From DATFWC01 sp045801465 (lineage in GTDB: Bacteria; Pseudomonadota; Alphaproteobacteria; Rhizobiales; Xanthobacteraceae): a stretch of DNA of 27,433 nt. The DNA lies in contig JBJMSU010000021.1 of assembly GCA_045801465.1 (NCBI GenBank), positions 1 through 27,433 of the forward strand, given 5' to 3'. The position numbers and the translations under genes are program-made. Positions 6,358 to 15,191 of the stretch are shown here, one piece after another. Position 1 is the first letter of the stretch; each line of letters starts with the position of its first letter. Below the pieces are notes generated by a model. It searched no databases. It was not told where the DNA came from and was given only the letters and a program-made list of their open reading frames with translations.

Positions 6358-9195
6358 TCAATCGGCGACGGCCGGCTCTCCAGGCGAATCAACGGGCCGC
6401 CGCCTGGTTGTGGCCTTATGTGTAAGGCTTGCCCGCAATATGGCAACAGGAAGGGGATCGAACAGGCGCGATAATGCCACCGCAGGCCGTGACCAAACCC
6501 TGTCCGGCGCCAGGGTGTGGTGAATGTCGGAAAAACCGTCGAGCACCAATTCGCCGTCCCAGTCCTCCGCCGCGGGCCAGGAGACACCCCCACGCGTCAA
6601 CGGCGAAAACAGCCGCCCGACGGCAACCACGACGGCATCGCGACCGGCCGTGCGGGCGAAGGCCATCACATGCTCACGCTGCCGGCCGCTGACCTCGACC
6701 GGCCAATAGGTCCCCTGCGCAAACAGCAAGGCGTGCGCGTTGCGGAGCGCCAGAAGGTGCCGCGTGAGCGCAAGCTTGATGCGGCCGTCCGGCCAGGCGG
6801 CGGCGAGCACCGCCCACTCGGGCTCCATCCCAAGCTGCTCCAGCGCCGCCACGCGTGCGGAAAAATCCACCGGGCGACGATTATCCGGATCGACCAGAGA
6901 GAGGTCCCAGAATTCCGTACCCTGATAGAAATCCGGAACGCCGGGCATCGTCGCCTTGAGGGTGAGTTGCGACAGGCTGTTGAGCGCGCCGAGCAAAGCT
7001 GTTCGCCGCGCCAGCCGGTCAAACGACGCGATGAACTCCGCGGAATCGGCCGGATCGATGATCCGGCGCACGAAGCGCTTGACGCCCGCCTCATACGCCT
7101 CATCGGGATTGATCCAGCTGGTCTCGACCTTGCCCTCGCGCGCCGCCTTGATGGCGTAGGTCTCCATCCGCTCGGCGAAGCCTGCGTCAGGCCCCGCGAG
7201 CGGCCAGGCTCCGATCAATGTCTGGTACAGCATGTATTCGAGGACCGGCGACGGCGTCCGCAGGGTCCCGAGGTTCTCCGCAAAGCGATCATTGAGGCGG
7301 CGCCATTGCGTGACCGCGCTGACCCAGTCGTCGGTCACTTCCGCAATCGCCAACACGCGCATGCGGGCATCCTCGCCGCGCTTGGTGTCGTGGGTGGCCG
7401 TGGCGGTGAGGCCGTGCGGAGCTTCCGCTTCGCGGGCCTGCATGCGGCGATGGAATTCCTGCGGGCTCAGTCCTGGCAGCTCGGGGGCGCCGCCCACCTC
7501 GTTTAAGGCCAATAGCCGCGCGTAGCGATAGAACGCGGTATCCTCGAGCGACTTCGCCATCATCGGCCCGGTGAACTGCTGGACTTTGAAGGCGAAGCGG
7601 CGCACCCGCGCGCTGCTGTATCCGCTGCGGCCCGGCCCTACCAGGTCGAGGGTGAGGACATCGCGCAGAAAGTTGAAAATCTCCACGTCCGGCCCGAACC
7701 AACGCGCACGGGCGGCCTTGATCGCGCGGTCGATGGTGGCGCGGTCCTCGGGCGAAGGGCCCGATGCCGTCACGTAGGTGCGATAGACCGGGAAATCGAG
7801 AACGAACAGCCGCAGCGCAGCCTCGAGGCGGCCGATGGTGAAATCCCGCGTGCGGTAGTGGCCGGCGGCGATGCGCGCGAGCAGCCGCGTCAGCACGGTG
7901 AACTCGCTCGACAACAGGTTCTCCAGCACGCGCAACTTGGCGCGCTCCAGGATCTGCCGGAACGGGCGCGGATTGTCGGTCGCTTCGCGGCGGAAGCGAT
8001 CGAGCGGTTCGAGCCCGTTGCTGTCGACGAGAACGCGGGAGATGACGTTGAGCCATTCGTAGCCGGTGGTTCCGGCAACGCCGGGAAGCGCCGGCACGTG
8101 CTCGTTTTCGGCCAGGATTTTTTCCACCACGACGTAGAATTCGCGCCTGCTCGCGCCTTGCGCGGCGCGGATCAGCCGTTGCAGGCGGCGGCAATATTGG
8201 ATCGGGTCCCACAGGCCGTCGATGTGATCGAGGCGCAGGCCATGCAGCTTGTTGTCGGCAGTCAGACGCGCCACCAGCGCATGCACGCGGCGGAAGGTGT
8301 CGAGATCCTCGACGCGCAGGCCGGCGAGGTTGTTGATGTCGAAGAAGCGGCGATAGTTGATCTCGCTCGCCGCGAGCCGCCAATGCGCGACGCGATAATG
8401 CTGGCGCTCCAGCAGGCGGTGCAGCGGCAGCGCGCTGTCGGGATGACCGGGTGACGGTCGATAGACGTGGATGCCGCGCGCGATCACGTCGGCACCGCCG
8501 GCGACGGCGGCGAGCGCCGCCTTGAACGCCGGCGCCTCGGCGCGCGACGGCGTCCGCGGACCGCGCGAGCGGGCGGCGAGTTCGAGCAGCCGCCGGCCCG
8601 CCGCTTCGTTGCCGGCAGCAGCCGCATTGACGATCAGGCGGAGCATCTCGCCATAGCGATCCGGTCGGATCGGCAGGCGATGCTCGTAGTACCAGGCCGA
8701 GAAGCTCCCTTCCTCGCCATCGTATTTGAGCACGATCTCGCCGTTCTCCAGCGCGTGCCCATAGGGGGAGCCGAGGATCGGCAGCAGCACGCCGCCGCCG
8801 TGGTGGTGCTGCAGCAAATCCCAGTCGATATCGAAGCCGGCCGCATAGGGCGATTTCTCGCCCCATTCCAGAACGTCGAGCCACCACGCATTGTCCGCAT
8901 AGCCGATGCCCATGTGGTTGGGCACGAAATCGAGAATCAATCCGATGTCGGCCTCGGCCAGCGCCGCCGATAATCGGGCGAAGCCCGCTTCGCCGCCGAA
9001 CTCAGGATTGATCTCGTTATGGTCGACGATATCGTAGCCATGCGTGCTGCCGGCGCGCGCCGTGAGAAAGGGCGATGCGTAGAGGTGGCTGATGCCGAGG
9101 GATTTCAGATACGGCACGAGCCTCGCGGCATCGTCGAAGGTGAAGGCTGCCGACAATTGCAGCCGGTACGTAGCAATCGGAATACCGGGGGGCAT
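6358..9195 (-). CDS. treY: Malto-oligosyltrehalose synthase (EC 5.4.99.15)
   Basis: TreY is a GH13 enzyme that rearranges the reducing-end alpha-1,4 bond of a linear maltodextrin into the alpha,alpha-1,1 bond of trehalose. The 945-residue protein starts MPPGIPIATYRLQL, the usual TreY N-terminus, followed by the typical ASPFLTARAGSTHGYDIVDH. GH13 motifs are DFVPNHM (about 89-95), LRLDHIDGL (nucleophile Asp323), VVEKIL (acid/base Glu358) and a late ATHDTKRGED. The start at 9195 is chosen because it gives a TGATG junction with the treZ stop (1-base overlap); an in-frame upstream start at 9228 would lie inside treZ and add atypical residues. It is the last gene of the six-gene operon and produces the substrate of TreZ. 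Confidence 0.97.
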   Translation of the reverse strand: MPPGIPIATYRLQLSAAFTFDDAARLVPYLKSLGISHLYASPFLTARAGSTHGYDIVDHNEINPEFGGEAGFARLSAALAEADIGLILDFVPNHMGIGYADNAWWLDVLEWGEKSPYAAGFDIDWDLLQHHHGGGVLLPILGSPYGHALENGEIVLKYDGEEGSFSAWYYEHRLPIRPDRYGEMLRLIVNAAAAGNEAAGRRLLELAARSRGPRTPSRAEAPAFKAALAAVAGGADVIARGIHVYRPSPGHPDSALPLHRLLERQHYRVAHWRLAASEINYRRFFDINNLAGLRVEDLDTFRRVHALVARLTADNKLHGLRLDHIDGLWDPIQYCRRLQRLIRAAQGASRREFYVVVEKILAENEHVPALPGVAGTTGYEWLNVISRVLVDSNGLEPLDRFRREATDNPRPFRQILERAKLRVLENLLSSEFTVLTRLLARIAAGHYRTRDFTIGRLEAALRLFVLDFPVYRTYVTASGPSPEDRATIDRAIKAARARWFGPDVEIFNFLRDVLTLDLVGPGRSGYSSARVRRFAFKVQQFTGPMMAKSLEDTAFYRYARLLALNEVGGAPELPGLSPQEFHRRMQAREAEAPHGLTATATHDTKRGEDARMRVLAIAEVTDDWVSAVTQWRRLNDRFAENLGTLRTPSPVLEYMLYQTLIGAWPLAGPDAGFAERMETYAIKAAREGKVETSWINPDEAYEAGVKRFVRRIIDPADSAEFIASFDRLARRTALLGALNSLSQLTLKATMPGVPDFYQGTEFWDLSLVDPDNRRPVDFSARVAALEQLGMEPEWAVLAAAWPDGRIKLALTRHLLALRNAHALLFAQGTYWPVEVSGRQREHVMAFARTAGRDAVVVAVGRLFSPLTRGGVSWPAAEDWDGELVLDGFSDIHHTLAPDRVWSRPAVALSRLFDPLPVAILRASLTHKATTRRRPVDSPGEPAVAD

Positions 9196-10961
9196 CAGGC
9201 TTCTCCGATCGCCCAATGCACCGACCAAGGCCTCAGTTCCTCCGCCGCCGCACCACCCCAGATCGGCCGCCCCGGCCCCATTCTCCCGCGGCGCACGGCC
9301 ATCTCCGGCGTGAGATTAGCGACGAGGTGAAGCGAGCTGCCGTCGCCCAGCCGCCATTCCGCCGCCATGCTGCCGCCCACGCGCTCGGTCCGCGCGTGTC
9401 CGCCGCGAATGCCGGCCAGGCGCGGGACGATCTCGGTGCTGCGAACCTGCAGAAGCCGGCGCACGAGATCGAGCCGGCGGCGATGCGGCTCGCGCTCCCG
9501 CGCGCTCCAATCGAGAACGGCAGATCGAAAGGTTTCTTGCGCCAGCGGATCGGGCCAATCGCCGCCGAGCCGCGCGTAGGCCTCCTTGAACTCGGCCTTG
9601 CGTCCGCGGCGCACAGCTTCGCCGAGGTCGCCGGAGAAGTCACAGAAGAACGGGAACGGCTGGGTCGAGCCCCATTCCTCTGCCATGAACATGAGGGGCG
9701 GCATGGGGGCGAGCAACGTGACCGCCAACGCCGCCTCCACCGCGGCCGCGGGCGCAAGCGCAGTCAGGCGATCGCCAAGCGGGCGGTTGCCGATCTGGTC
9801 GTGGTTCTGCAGGAAATCGACGAATGCGGTCGGCGGAAGCTCTCCGCTCGGCTCGCCGCGCCGCACTCCCTTGCGGTGACGTGAAGGCTCGCCCTGATAG
9901 GCGAAACCTGACGCCAGGGCCCGCGCCAAATGCGCAGCCGGCTCGCCATAGTCGCCATAGTAGCCGCCGGCCTCGCCGGTCAGCAGCACGTGCCAGGCGT
10001 GATGGTAGTCGTCGTTCCACTGCGCACGATATTTGCCGCGCGGCGGATCGGCCGCCGGATCGAGGAGCTGCGCGGCGTTGTCGTCGTTTTCCAGCACGAG
10101 GTGGATCGCCCGACCTGTCTGCTCCGCAAGGCTGCCGACCGCGCGACTGAGATCCGTCAGCACCGATGGCTCGCCGGGCTGGACGATCGCGTGCACGGCG
10201 TCCAGCCGCAGACCATCGAAGCGATAATCGCGCAGCCAGGAGAGCGCATTCTGGATGGCGAATGTACGCACCTGCGGAACCCGGTAATCGATCGCGCTTC
10301 CCCATGGCGTGTGCGCGTCGGTGAAGAAGGCGGGAGCGTAACGGCCGAGATAGTTTCCTTCCGGTCCGAAATGATTGTAGACGACGTCGAGGAACACCAT
10401 GAGGCCGCGCGCATGCGCGGCGTCAATCAGCATCTTGAGGTCGTCGGGGCGGCCATAGACGCTGTCCGGCGCAAACGGCAGGACGCCGTCGTAGCCCCAG
10501 TTGCGCGATCCGGCGAAGTCGGCGATCGGCATCAGCTCGATCGCGGTGATGCCGCATTCGACCAGGTGATCGAGCTTGTCGATGGCGGCGAGGAACGTGC
10601 CGGCGGGCGTGAACGTGCCGGCGTGCAGCTCGAGCAGGACCGCTTCGTGCCACGGCCGGCCGCGCCAAGCCGTGGCTTGCCAAGCGAAATCGTGAGCGAT
10701 GACTTCGCTCGGCCCGTGCACGTCGCGCGGCTGGAAGCCGGATGCCGGATCGGGAACTTCGAGCTCGCCGTCGATGCGGAACTTGTAAAGCATTCCGGCC
10801 GCGGCACCGGGGACGTCGAGCTCGTACCAGCCGTCGGCGCGCCGCGCCATCGCATGCGGTGAATCGAGGATCAGATCAACCGTGTTCGCAACTGGCGCCC
10901 ATAGCCGAAACGTCACTCCATCCGGACCGAGCCGCGGGCCAAACAGGCCTGCGTCATTCAT
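9195..10961 (-). CDS. treZ: Malto-oligosyltrehalose trehalohydrolase (EC 3.2.1.141)
   Basis: TreZ hydrolyses the alpha-1,4 bond next to the terminal trehalosyl unit made by TreY, releasing trehalose. The 588-residue protein has an N-terminal carbohydrate-binding-like domain (VTFRLWAPVANTVDLIL, from about 16) and a GH13 barrel. Visible motifs are ELHAGTFTPAGTF, GYDGV, DVVYNHFGPEGNYL, LRLDAVHAI (nucleophile Asp254), LVLENDDN (Glu291) and FLQNHDQIGNR (Asp388). DVVYNHFGPEGNYL with LENDDN separates it from the related branching enzymes. Its ATG overlaps the glgX stop by four bases (ATGA), indicating translational coupling, and its stop overlaps treY. Confidence 0.97.
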   Translation of the reverse strand: MNDAGLFGPRLGPDGVTFRLWAPVANTVDLILDSPHAMARRADGWYELDVPGAAAGMLYKFRIDGELEVPDPASGFQPRDVHGPSEVIAHDFAWQATAWRGRPWHEAVLLELHAGTFTPAGTFLAAIDKLDHLVECGITAIELMPIADFAGSRNWGYDGVLPFAPDSVYGRPDDLKMLIDAAHARGLMVFLDVVYNHFGPEGNYLGRYAPAFFTDAHTPWGSAIDYRVPQVRTFAIQNALSWLRDYRFDGLRLDAVHAIVQPGEPSVLTDLSRAVGSLAEQTGRAIHLVLENDDNAAQLLDPAADPPRGKYRAQWNDDYHHAWHVLLTGEAGGYYGDYGEPAAHLARALASGFAYQGEPSRHRKGVRRGEPSGELPPTAFVDFLQNHDQIGNRPLGDRLTALAPAAAVEAALAVTLLAPMPPLMFMAEEWGSTQPFPFFCDFSGDLGEAVRRGRKAEFKEAYARLGGDWPDPLAQETFRSAVLDWSAREREPHRRRLDLVRRLLQVRSTEIVPRLAGIRGGHARTERVGGSMAAEWRLGDGSSLHLVANLTPEMAVRRGRMGPGRPIWGGAAAEELRPWSVHWAIGEA

Positions 10962-13033
10962 TGCACTCCCTCGAACACCAGAATGGAATGAGGCGGCGCT
11001 TCCGACATCTGGCCGACCTGGAGCATCTCACCGTGCGAAGCCCCATCCATCGCGGTGGTGTCGAGGAGCTGATTCCAGCTGCTGCAGCGCGGCCATTGCG
11101 GCACCTTGAACGCAATCGGCTCGGACGCCGCATTGAGGACGATGTAGAGCGGCGAGCCGCCCTTCGGTCCGGCGAGCACGTAGGCGAGGAAGTGGGCCGC
11201 GTGAAACTTCCAATCTTGCTCGGTCATCTCGGTGGCCTGCGGAGTGAGCCACAACGCCCCGTAGCTCCCGTCGGAACGCTTTCCGTCGACCCAATGACGC
11301 GGCCGGAGCTGGGGAAACAAACGGCGCAGGCCGGACAGGCGGGTGATGAACTCCGTCAGATCTTCTCCCTCGACGCCGAGCTGAGACCAGTCGACCCAGC
11401 CGATCTCGTTGTCCTGACAATAGGCGTTGTTGTTGCCGCTCTGGCTGTTGGCGACCTCGTCGCCGGCCAGCAACAGGGGCACGCCATGCGCCAGCATGAG
11501 GCTGGCCAGTTGATTGCGTCGCAGCTGTCGTCGCAAGGCAAGCACCTCGGGCTTGTCAGTCGGTCCGTCGACGCCGCAATTGGTGCTGAAGTTCTCGTCC
11601 GACCCGTCGCGATTGTCCTCACCGTTGGCCTCGTTGTGCTTTTCGTTGTAGCTGACGAGATCGGCGAGCGTGAATCCGTCGTGGACGGTGATGTGATTGA
11701 TACTGGCCTGGGGGCGGCGTCCGCCCTTGTCGAACAGGTCGGCGGAGCCGGTCATGCGCCGGGCGAGCTCTCCCAAAAGCCCGCCCTCGCCGCGCCAGTA
11801 GCGCCGCAGCGTGTGCCGATACGCGTCATTCCACTCCGACCAGCCTGACGGAAAGGCCCCAACCTGGTAGCCGCCGAGACCGACGTCCCACGGTTCCGCG
11901 ATCAGCTTGACGGTGGCAAGGACCGGATCCTGCCGGACAGCGGCGAAGAATGGGGAATGGCGGTCGAAGCCGTTCGGCCCGCGTCCGAGCGTGCTCGCAA
12001 GATCGAAGCGAAAGCCGTCGACCTGGTAGCACTCGACCCAGTAGCGCAGCGAGTCCATGACCATCTGCAGGACGCGCGAATTCGACAGGTTGAGAGCGTT
12101 CCCGCAGCCGGTGAAGTCGTCGTAGTAGCGCGGCGTGTCGGGGAGCAGCCAATAGTACGAGGCGTTATCGATGCCGCGGAACGACAGGGTCGGCCCGAGG
12201 TGATTGCCTTCCGCCGTGTGGTTGAACACGACATCGAGGATCACCTCGATGCCGGCGTCGTGCAGACGCGCCACGGTCGAGCGGAAGCTCTCGATCGGAT
12301 TGTCCGGCGCATAGCGCGGCTCCGGAGCAAAGAAAGACAGGGTGTTGTATCCCCAGTAGTTCCTCAAGCCGCGCTCGACGAGGTGACGGTCGTCGATGAA
12401 AGCGTGGATCGGCAGCAGTTCGACGGTGGTGACGCCCAGGCGCTTGAGGTGATCGATGACGCTCGGCGCCGCCAAGCCGCGGAAGAACCCGCGCCACGCC
12501 GGCGGCACGTCCTCGCGCAGCTGCGTGAGGCCCTTGATGTGGGCTTCATAGATGATCGTGCTTTCCCACGGAATGTGCGGGCGGCGATCGCGGGCGCTGG
12601 TGAAGGCCTGATCGACCACCACGGATTTGGGCATTCCGCGCGCGTTGTCGCGTCGATCGAACGAAAGGTCGGCGCGGGCGCTGCCGGCTCGGTAGCCGAA
12701 ATGCGCGTCGCTCCACACGATACGTCCGAACAGCCGCTTGCTGTAAGGGTCGATGAGCAGCTTGTTGGGATTGAAGCGGTGGCCCTGCTCCGGCTCATAG
12801 GGGCCGTGCACGCGATAGCCGTAGAGCTGCCCCGGCGACGCATCGGGCACATGCCCGTGCCAGATGTCGTCGGTCCGCTCCGGCAGCGCGATGCGCTCGA
12901 GCTCGCGTCGTCCCTGCGGGTCGAACAGGCAGAGCTCGACTTTCTTGGCGTGAGCCGAGAACAGTGCAAAATTGGCGCCCCGTCCGTCCCATGTCGCGCC
13001 CAGGGGATGCGGCATTCCCTCAGTGACGCGCAT
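10958..13033 (-). CDS. glgX: Glycogen debranching enzyme, GlgX/TreX type (isoamylase family)
   Basis: This GH13 isoamylase-type enzyme cuts alpha-1,6 branches to release linear chains. In this context it would supply TreY, as TreX does elsewhere. The 691-residue protein has a CBM48-like N-terminus (HPLGATWDGRGANFALFSAHA), the debranching signature YGYRVHGPYEPEQGHRFNP, and catalytic motifs DGFRFDLAS (nucleophile Asp344), LIAEPWD (Glu380) and ITVHDGF (Asp452). NGEDNRDG and NNAYCQDNEIGW are typical of GlgX/TreX. Its ATG directly follows the glgB TGA with no spacer. GlgX and TreX cannot be separated by sequence reading alone; position between glgB and treZ favours the TreX role. Confidence 0.95.
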   Translation of the reverse strand: MRVTEGMPHPLGATWDGRGANFALFSAHAKKVELCLFDPQGRRELERIALPERTDDIWHGHVPDASPGQLYGYRVHGPYEPEQGHRFNPNKLLIDPYSKRLFGRIVWSDAHFGYRAGSARADLSFDRRDNARGMPKSVVVDQAFTSARDRRPHIPWESTIIYEAHIKGLTQLREDVPPAWRGFFRGLAAPSVIDHLKRLGVTTVELLPIHAFIDDRHLVERGLRNYWGYNTLSFFAPEPRYAPDNPIESFRSTVARLHDAGIEVILDVVFNHTAEGNHLGPTLSFRGIDNASYYWLLPDTPRYYDDFTGCGNALNLSNSRVLQMVMDSLRYWVECYQVDGFRFDLASTLGRGPNGFDRHSPFFAAVRQDPVLATVKLIAEPWDVGLGGYQVGAFPSGWSEWNDAYRHTLRRYWRGEGGLLGELARRMTGSADLFDKGGRRPQASINHITVHDGFTLADLVSYNEKHNEANGEDNRDGSDENFSTNCGVDGPTDKPEVLALRRQLRRNQLASLMLAHGVPLLLAGDEVANSQSGNNNAYCQDNEIGWVDWSQLGVEGEDLTEFITRLSGLRRLFPQLRPRHWVDGKRSDGSYGALWLTPQATEMTEQDWKFHAAHFLAYVLAGPKGGSPLYIVLNAASEPIAFKVPQWPRCSSWNQLLDTTAMDGASHGEMLQVGQMSEAPPHSILVFEGVQ

Positions 13034-15190
13034 TCAAAGCTCCGGCACCAGGAACAGCGCGGCGAGCGGCGGGAGAACGAGGCTGAGCTCCACATTGTCG
13101 CCGCTCTCTATCGCCGGGACAACGCCGCTATTCCCGACATTGGTCCCGCCATACAGGGCGGCGTCCGTGTTGAGGATCTCGCGCCAAGGACAGTTGAACG
13201 GAACCTTCACCCGATAGTCGCGGCGCACTTCCGGCGTGAAGTTCACGACGACGAGACAGCGGGCGTGAGGATCGCGTCCGTTGCGCAGCCAGGCGAACAC
13301 GCTCTGCTGCCAGTCGTCGGCGACCAGCCACTCGAAGCCCGCCGCGTCGCAGTCGAGCTCGTGCAGAGCCGGAAGCGAGCGATAGAGCTTGTTGAGATCG
13401 CGCACCACCGCCTGGACGCCGGCGTGCGCCGGCTCATCCAGGAGGTGCCAGTCCAGGCTGTGATCGTGGTTCCATTCCGCCAGCTGGCCGAACTCGTTGC
13501 CCATGAACAGGAGCTTCTTGCCCGGATGTCCCCACATGAAGCCATAGTAGGCGCGCAGATTGGCGAAGCGCCGCCATGGGTCTCCCGGGATGCGGCCGAG
13601 AATGGAGCCTTTGCCGTGCACCACCTCGTCATGCGAGAGCGGGAGGATGAAGTTCTCGAAAAATGCGTAGTGCAGCCCGAAGACCACGTCGCCGTGGTGG
13701 TGCTTGCGGTAGACCGGATCCTTGGAGATGTAATTCAGGGTATCGTGCATCCACCCCATGTTCCATTTGTAGCCGAAGCCGAGGCCGCCCCAGTCCACCG
13801 GGCGCGACACCATGGGCCATGCCGTCGATTCTTCGGCCGCCGTGGTCGCCTTCGGGTGGTGGGCGAACACTTCCGTGTTGAAGCGTCGCAGGAATGCGAT
13901 CGCGTCGAGATTTTCCCGGCCGCCTTCGCGATTGGGAATCCAGCCGCCGGCGGGCCGGCTGTAGTCGAGGTAGAGCATGGAGGCGACGGCATCGACTCTG
14001 AGCCCGTCGACGCCATAGCGATCGAGCCAGAACAGCGCATTGGTGAGCAGGAAATTCGCGACTTCCGCGCGTCCGTAATTGTAGATCAGCGTATTCCAAT
14101 CGAGATGGCGGCCCTGCATCGGATTGGCATGTTCGAACAGAGCGGTGCCGTCGAACCAGGCGAGGCCGTGCGGATCGTCGGGAAAATGTCCCGGCACCCA
14201 ATCGAGCAGAACGGCCAAGCCCGCTTGATGGAATGCCTGGACCAGCGCGGCAAAATCGGCCGGCGATCCGAAACGGCTGGTCGGCGCGAACAGGCCAGTC
14301 GGCTGATAACCCCACGAGCCGTCGAACGGATGCTCCATGATCGGCATCAATTCGACATGGGTGAACCCCATGTCCTTGACATAGGCGGGCAGCTGCTGGG
14401 CGAGCTCACGGTATGACAGCCAGCGCGAGCTTTCCTCCGGCCGACGCCGCCACGAGCCGAGGTGGACCTCGTAGATCGAAATCGGCGCGTTCAAGCTGTT
14501 GGCATCGTGCCAGAGGGGATGCGGACGCTCGATCTCGTTGATGTCGACGACGATGGAGGCCGTGGACGGCCGTACCTCCGCGGCGAACGCGATCGGATCG
14601 GATTTGAGCGGCAGCAGCGCTTGCTCCGTGAGAATCTCGTACTTGTACTTGTCGCCGACGCCGGCGCCGGGAACGAAGATTTCCCAGAAGCCGTTGCCGC
14701 GCACGCGCATGGCATGGCGCCGTCCGTCCCAATAATTGAAATCGCCGACGACGCTGACACGGCGGGCGTTGGGGGCGAACACCGTGAAGCCTACGCCGGC
14801 CACGCCGTCGAGGACGAGCGGGTGCGCGCCAAGCTTCTCGTAGAGGCGCAAGTGCGTGCCTTCGCTCAGGAGGTAGAGATCGAAATCGGAGAGGATGGGC
14901 GGGAAGCGATAGGGATCCTCGAGCTCGACCAGATTCGATCCGAACTTCGCCCGCAGGCGATAGTGCTCGAGGGTGGTCGAGTCCACCGGCCCAGCGAACA
15001 GGCCGGCGTCGTGGACGAGCGGCAGCTCGCGTTCGTGTCCGATGTCGTCGACGATGGCGACGCGCTCGGCGTCGGGCATGAACACGCGGACGACGCGCTC
15101 GTCGTCCTCGACATGCGGCCCGAGATATTCGAACGGGTTCGCATGATATCCGCCGATGATCGCGAATGCGGCTGGGGAAAGTTCGGTCAT
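13034..15190 (-). CDS. glgB: 1,4-alpha-glucan branching enzyme (EC 2.4.1.18)
   Basis: GlgB moves a segment of an alpha-1,4 chain to a 6-position, making branches on the polymer built by GlgE. The 718-residue protein carries the GlgB N-terminal domain (HANPFEYLGPH, residues 16-26), a CBM48 domain (GFTVFAPNARRVSVVGDFN, about 134-152) and a GH13 catalytic domain. Motifs are YEVHLGSWRR, GVDGLRVDAVASMLYLDYSR (nucleophile Asp400), AAEESTAWP (Glu453) and LPLSHDEVVHGKGS (Asp521). The start MTELSPAAF at 15190 is one base after the treS-maltokinase TGA; an earlier in-frame ATG at 15325 lies inside that gene and gives unlike sequence. The close coupling suggests the branching enzyme is made in proportion to the GlgE pathway. 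Confidence 0.97.
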   Translation of the reverse strand: MTELSPAAFAIIGGYHANPFEYLGPHVEDDERVVRVFMPDAERVAIVDDIGHERELPLVHDAGLFAGPVDSTTLEHYRLRAKFGSNLVELEDPYRFPPILSDFDLYLLSEGTHLRLYEKLGAHPLVLDGVAGVGFTVFAPNARRVSVVGDFNYWDGRRHAMRVRGNGFWEIFVPGAGVGDKYKYEILTEQALLPLKSDPIAFAAEVRPSTASIVVDINEIERPHPLWHDANSLNAPISIYEVHLGSWRRRPEESSRWLSYRELAQQLPAYVKDMGFTHVELMPIMEHPFDGSWGYQPTGLFAPTSRFGSPADFAALVQAFHQAGLAVLLDWVPGHFPDDPHGLAWFDGTALFEHANPMQGRHLDWNTLIYNYGRAEVANFLLTNALFWLDRYGVDGLRVDAVASMLYLDYSRPAGGWIPNREGGRENLDAIAFLRRFNTEVFAHHPKATTAAEESTAWPMVSRPVDWGGLGFGYKWNMGWMHDTLNYISKDPVYRKHHHGDVVFGLHYAFFENFILPLSHDEVVHGKGSILGRIPGDPWRRFANLRAYYGFMWGHPGKKLLFMGNEFGQLAEWNHDHSLDWHLLDEPAHAGVQAVVRDLNKLYRSLPALHELDCDAAGFEWLVADDWQQSVFAWLRNGRDPHARCLVVVNFTPEVRRDYRVKVPFNCPWREILNTDAALYGGTNVGNSGVVPAIESGDNVELSLVLPPLAALFLVPEL

Positions 15191-15191
15191 G

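Noticed and set aside
11957..14416. An 819-codon open frame on the plus strand opposite glgX and glgB
   Set aside because: It crosses the junction of two certain genes, has low-complexity Arg/Val/Glu-rich sequence and no ribosome site; it is a shadow of high-GC codon bias.
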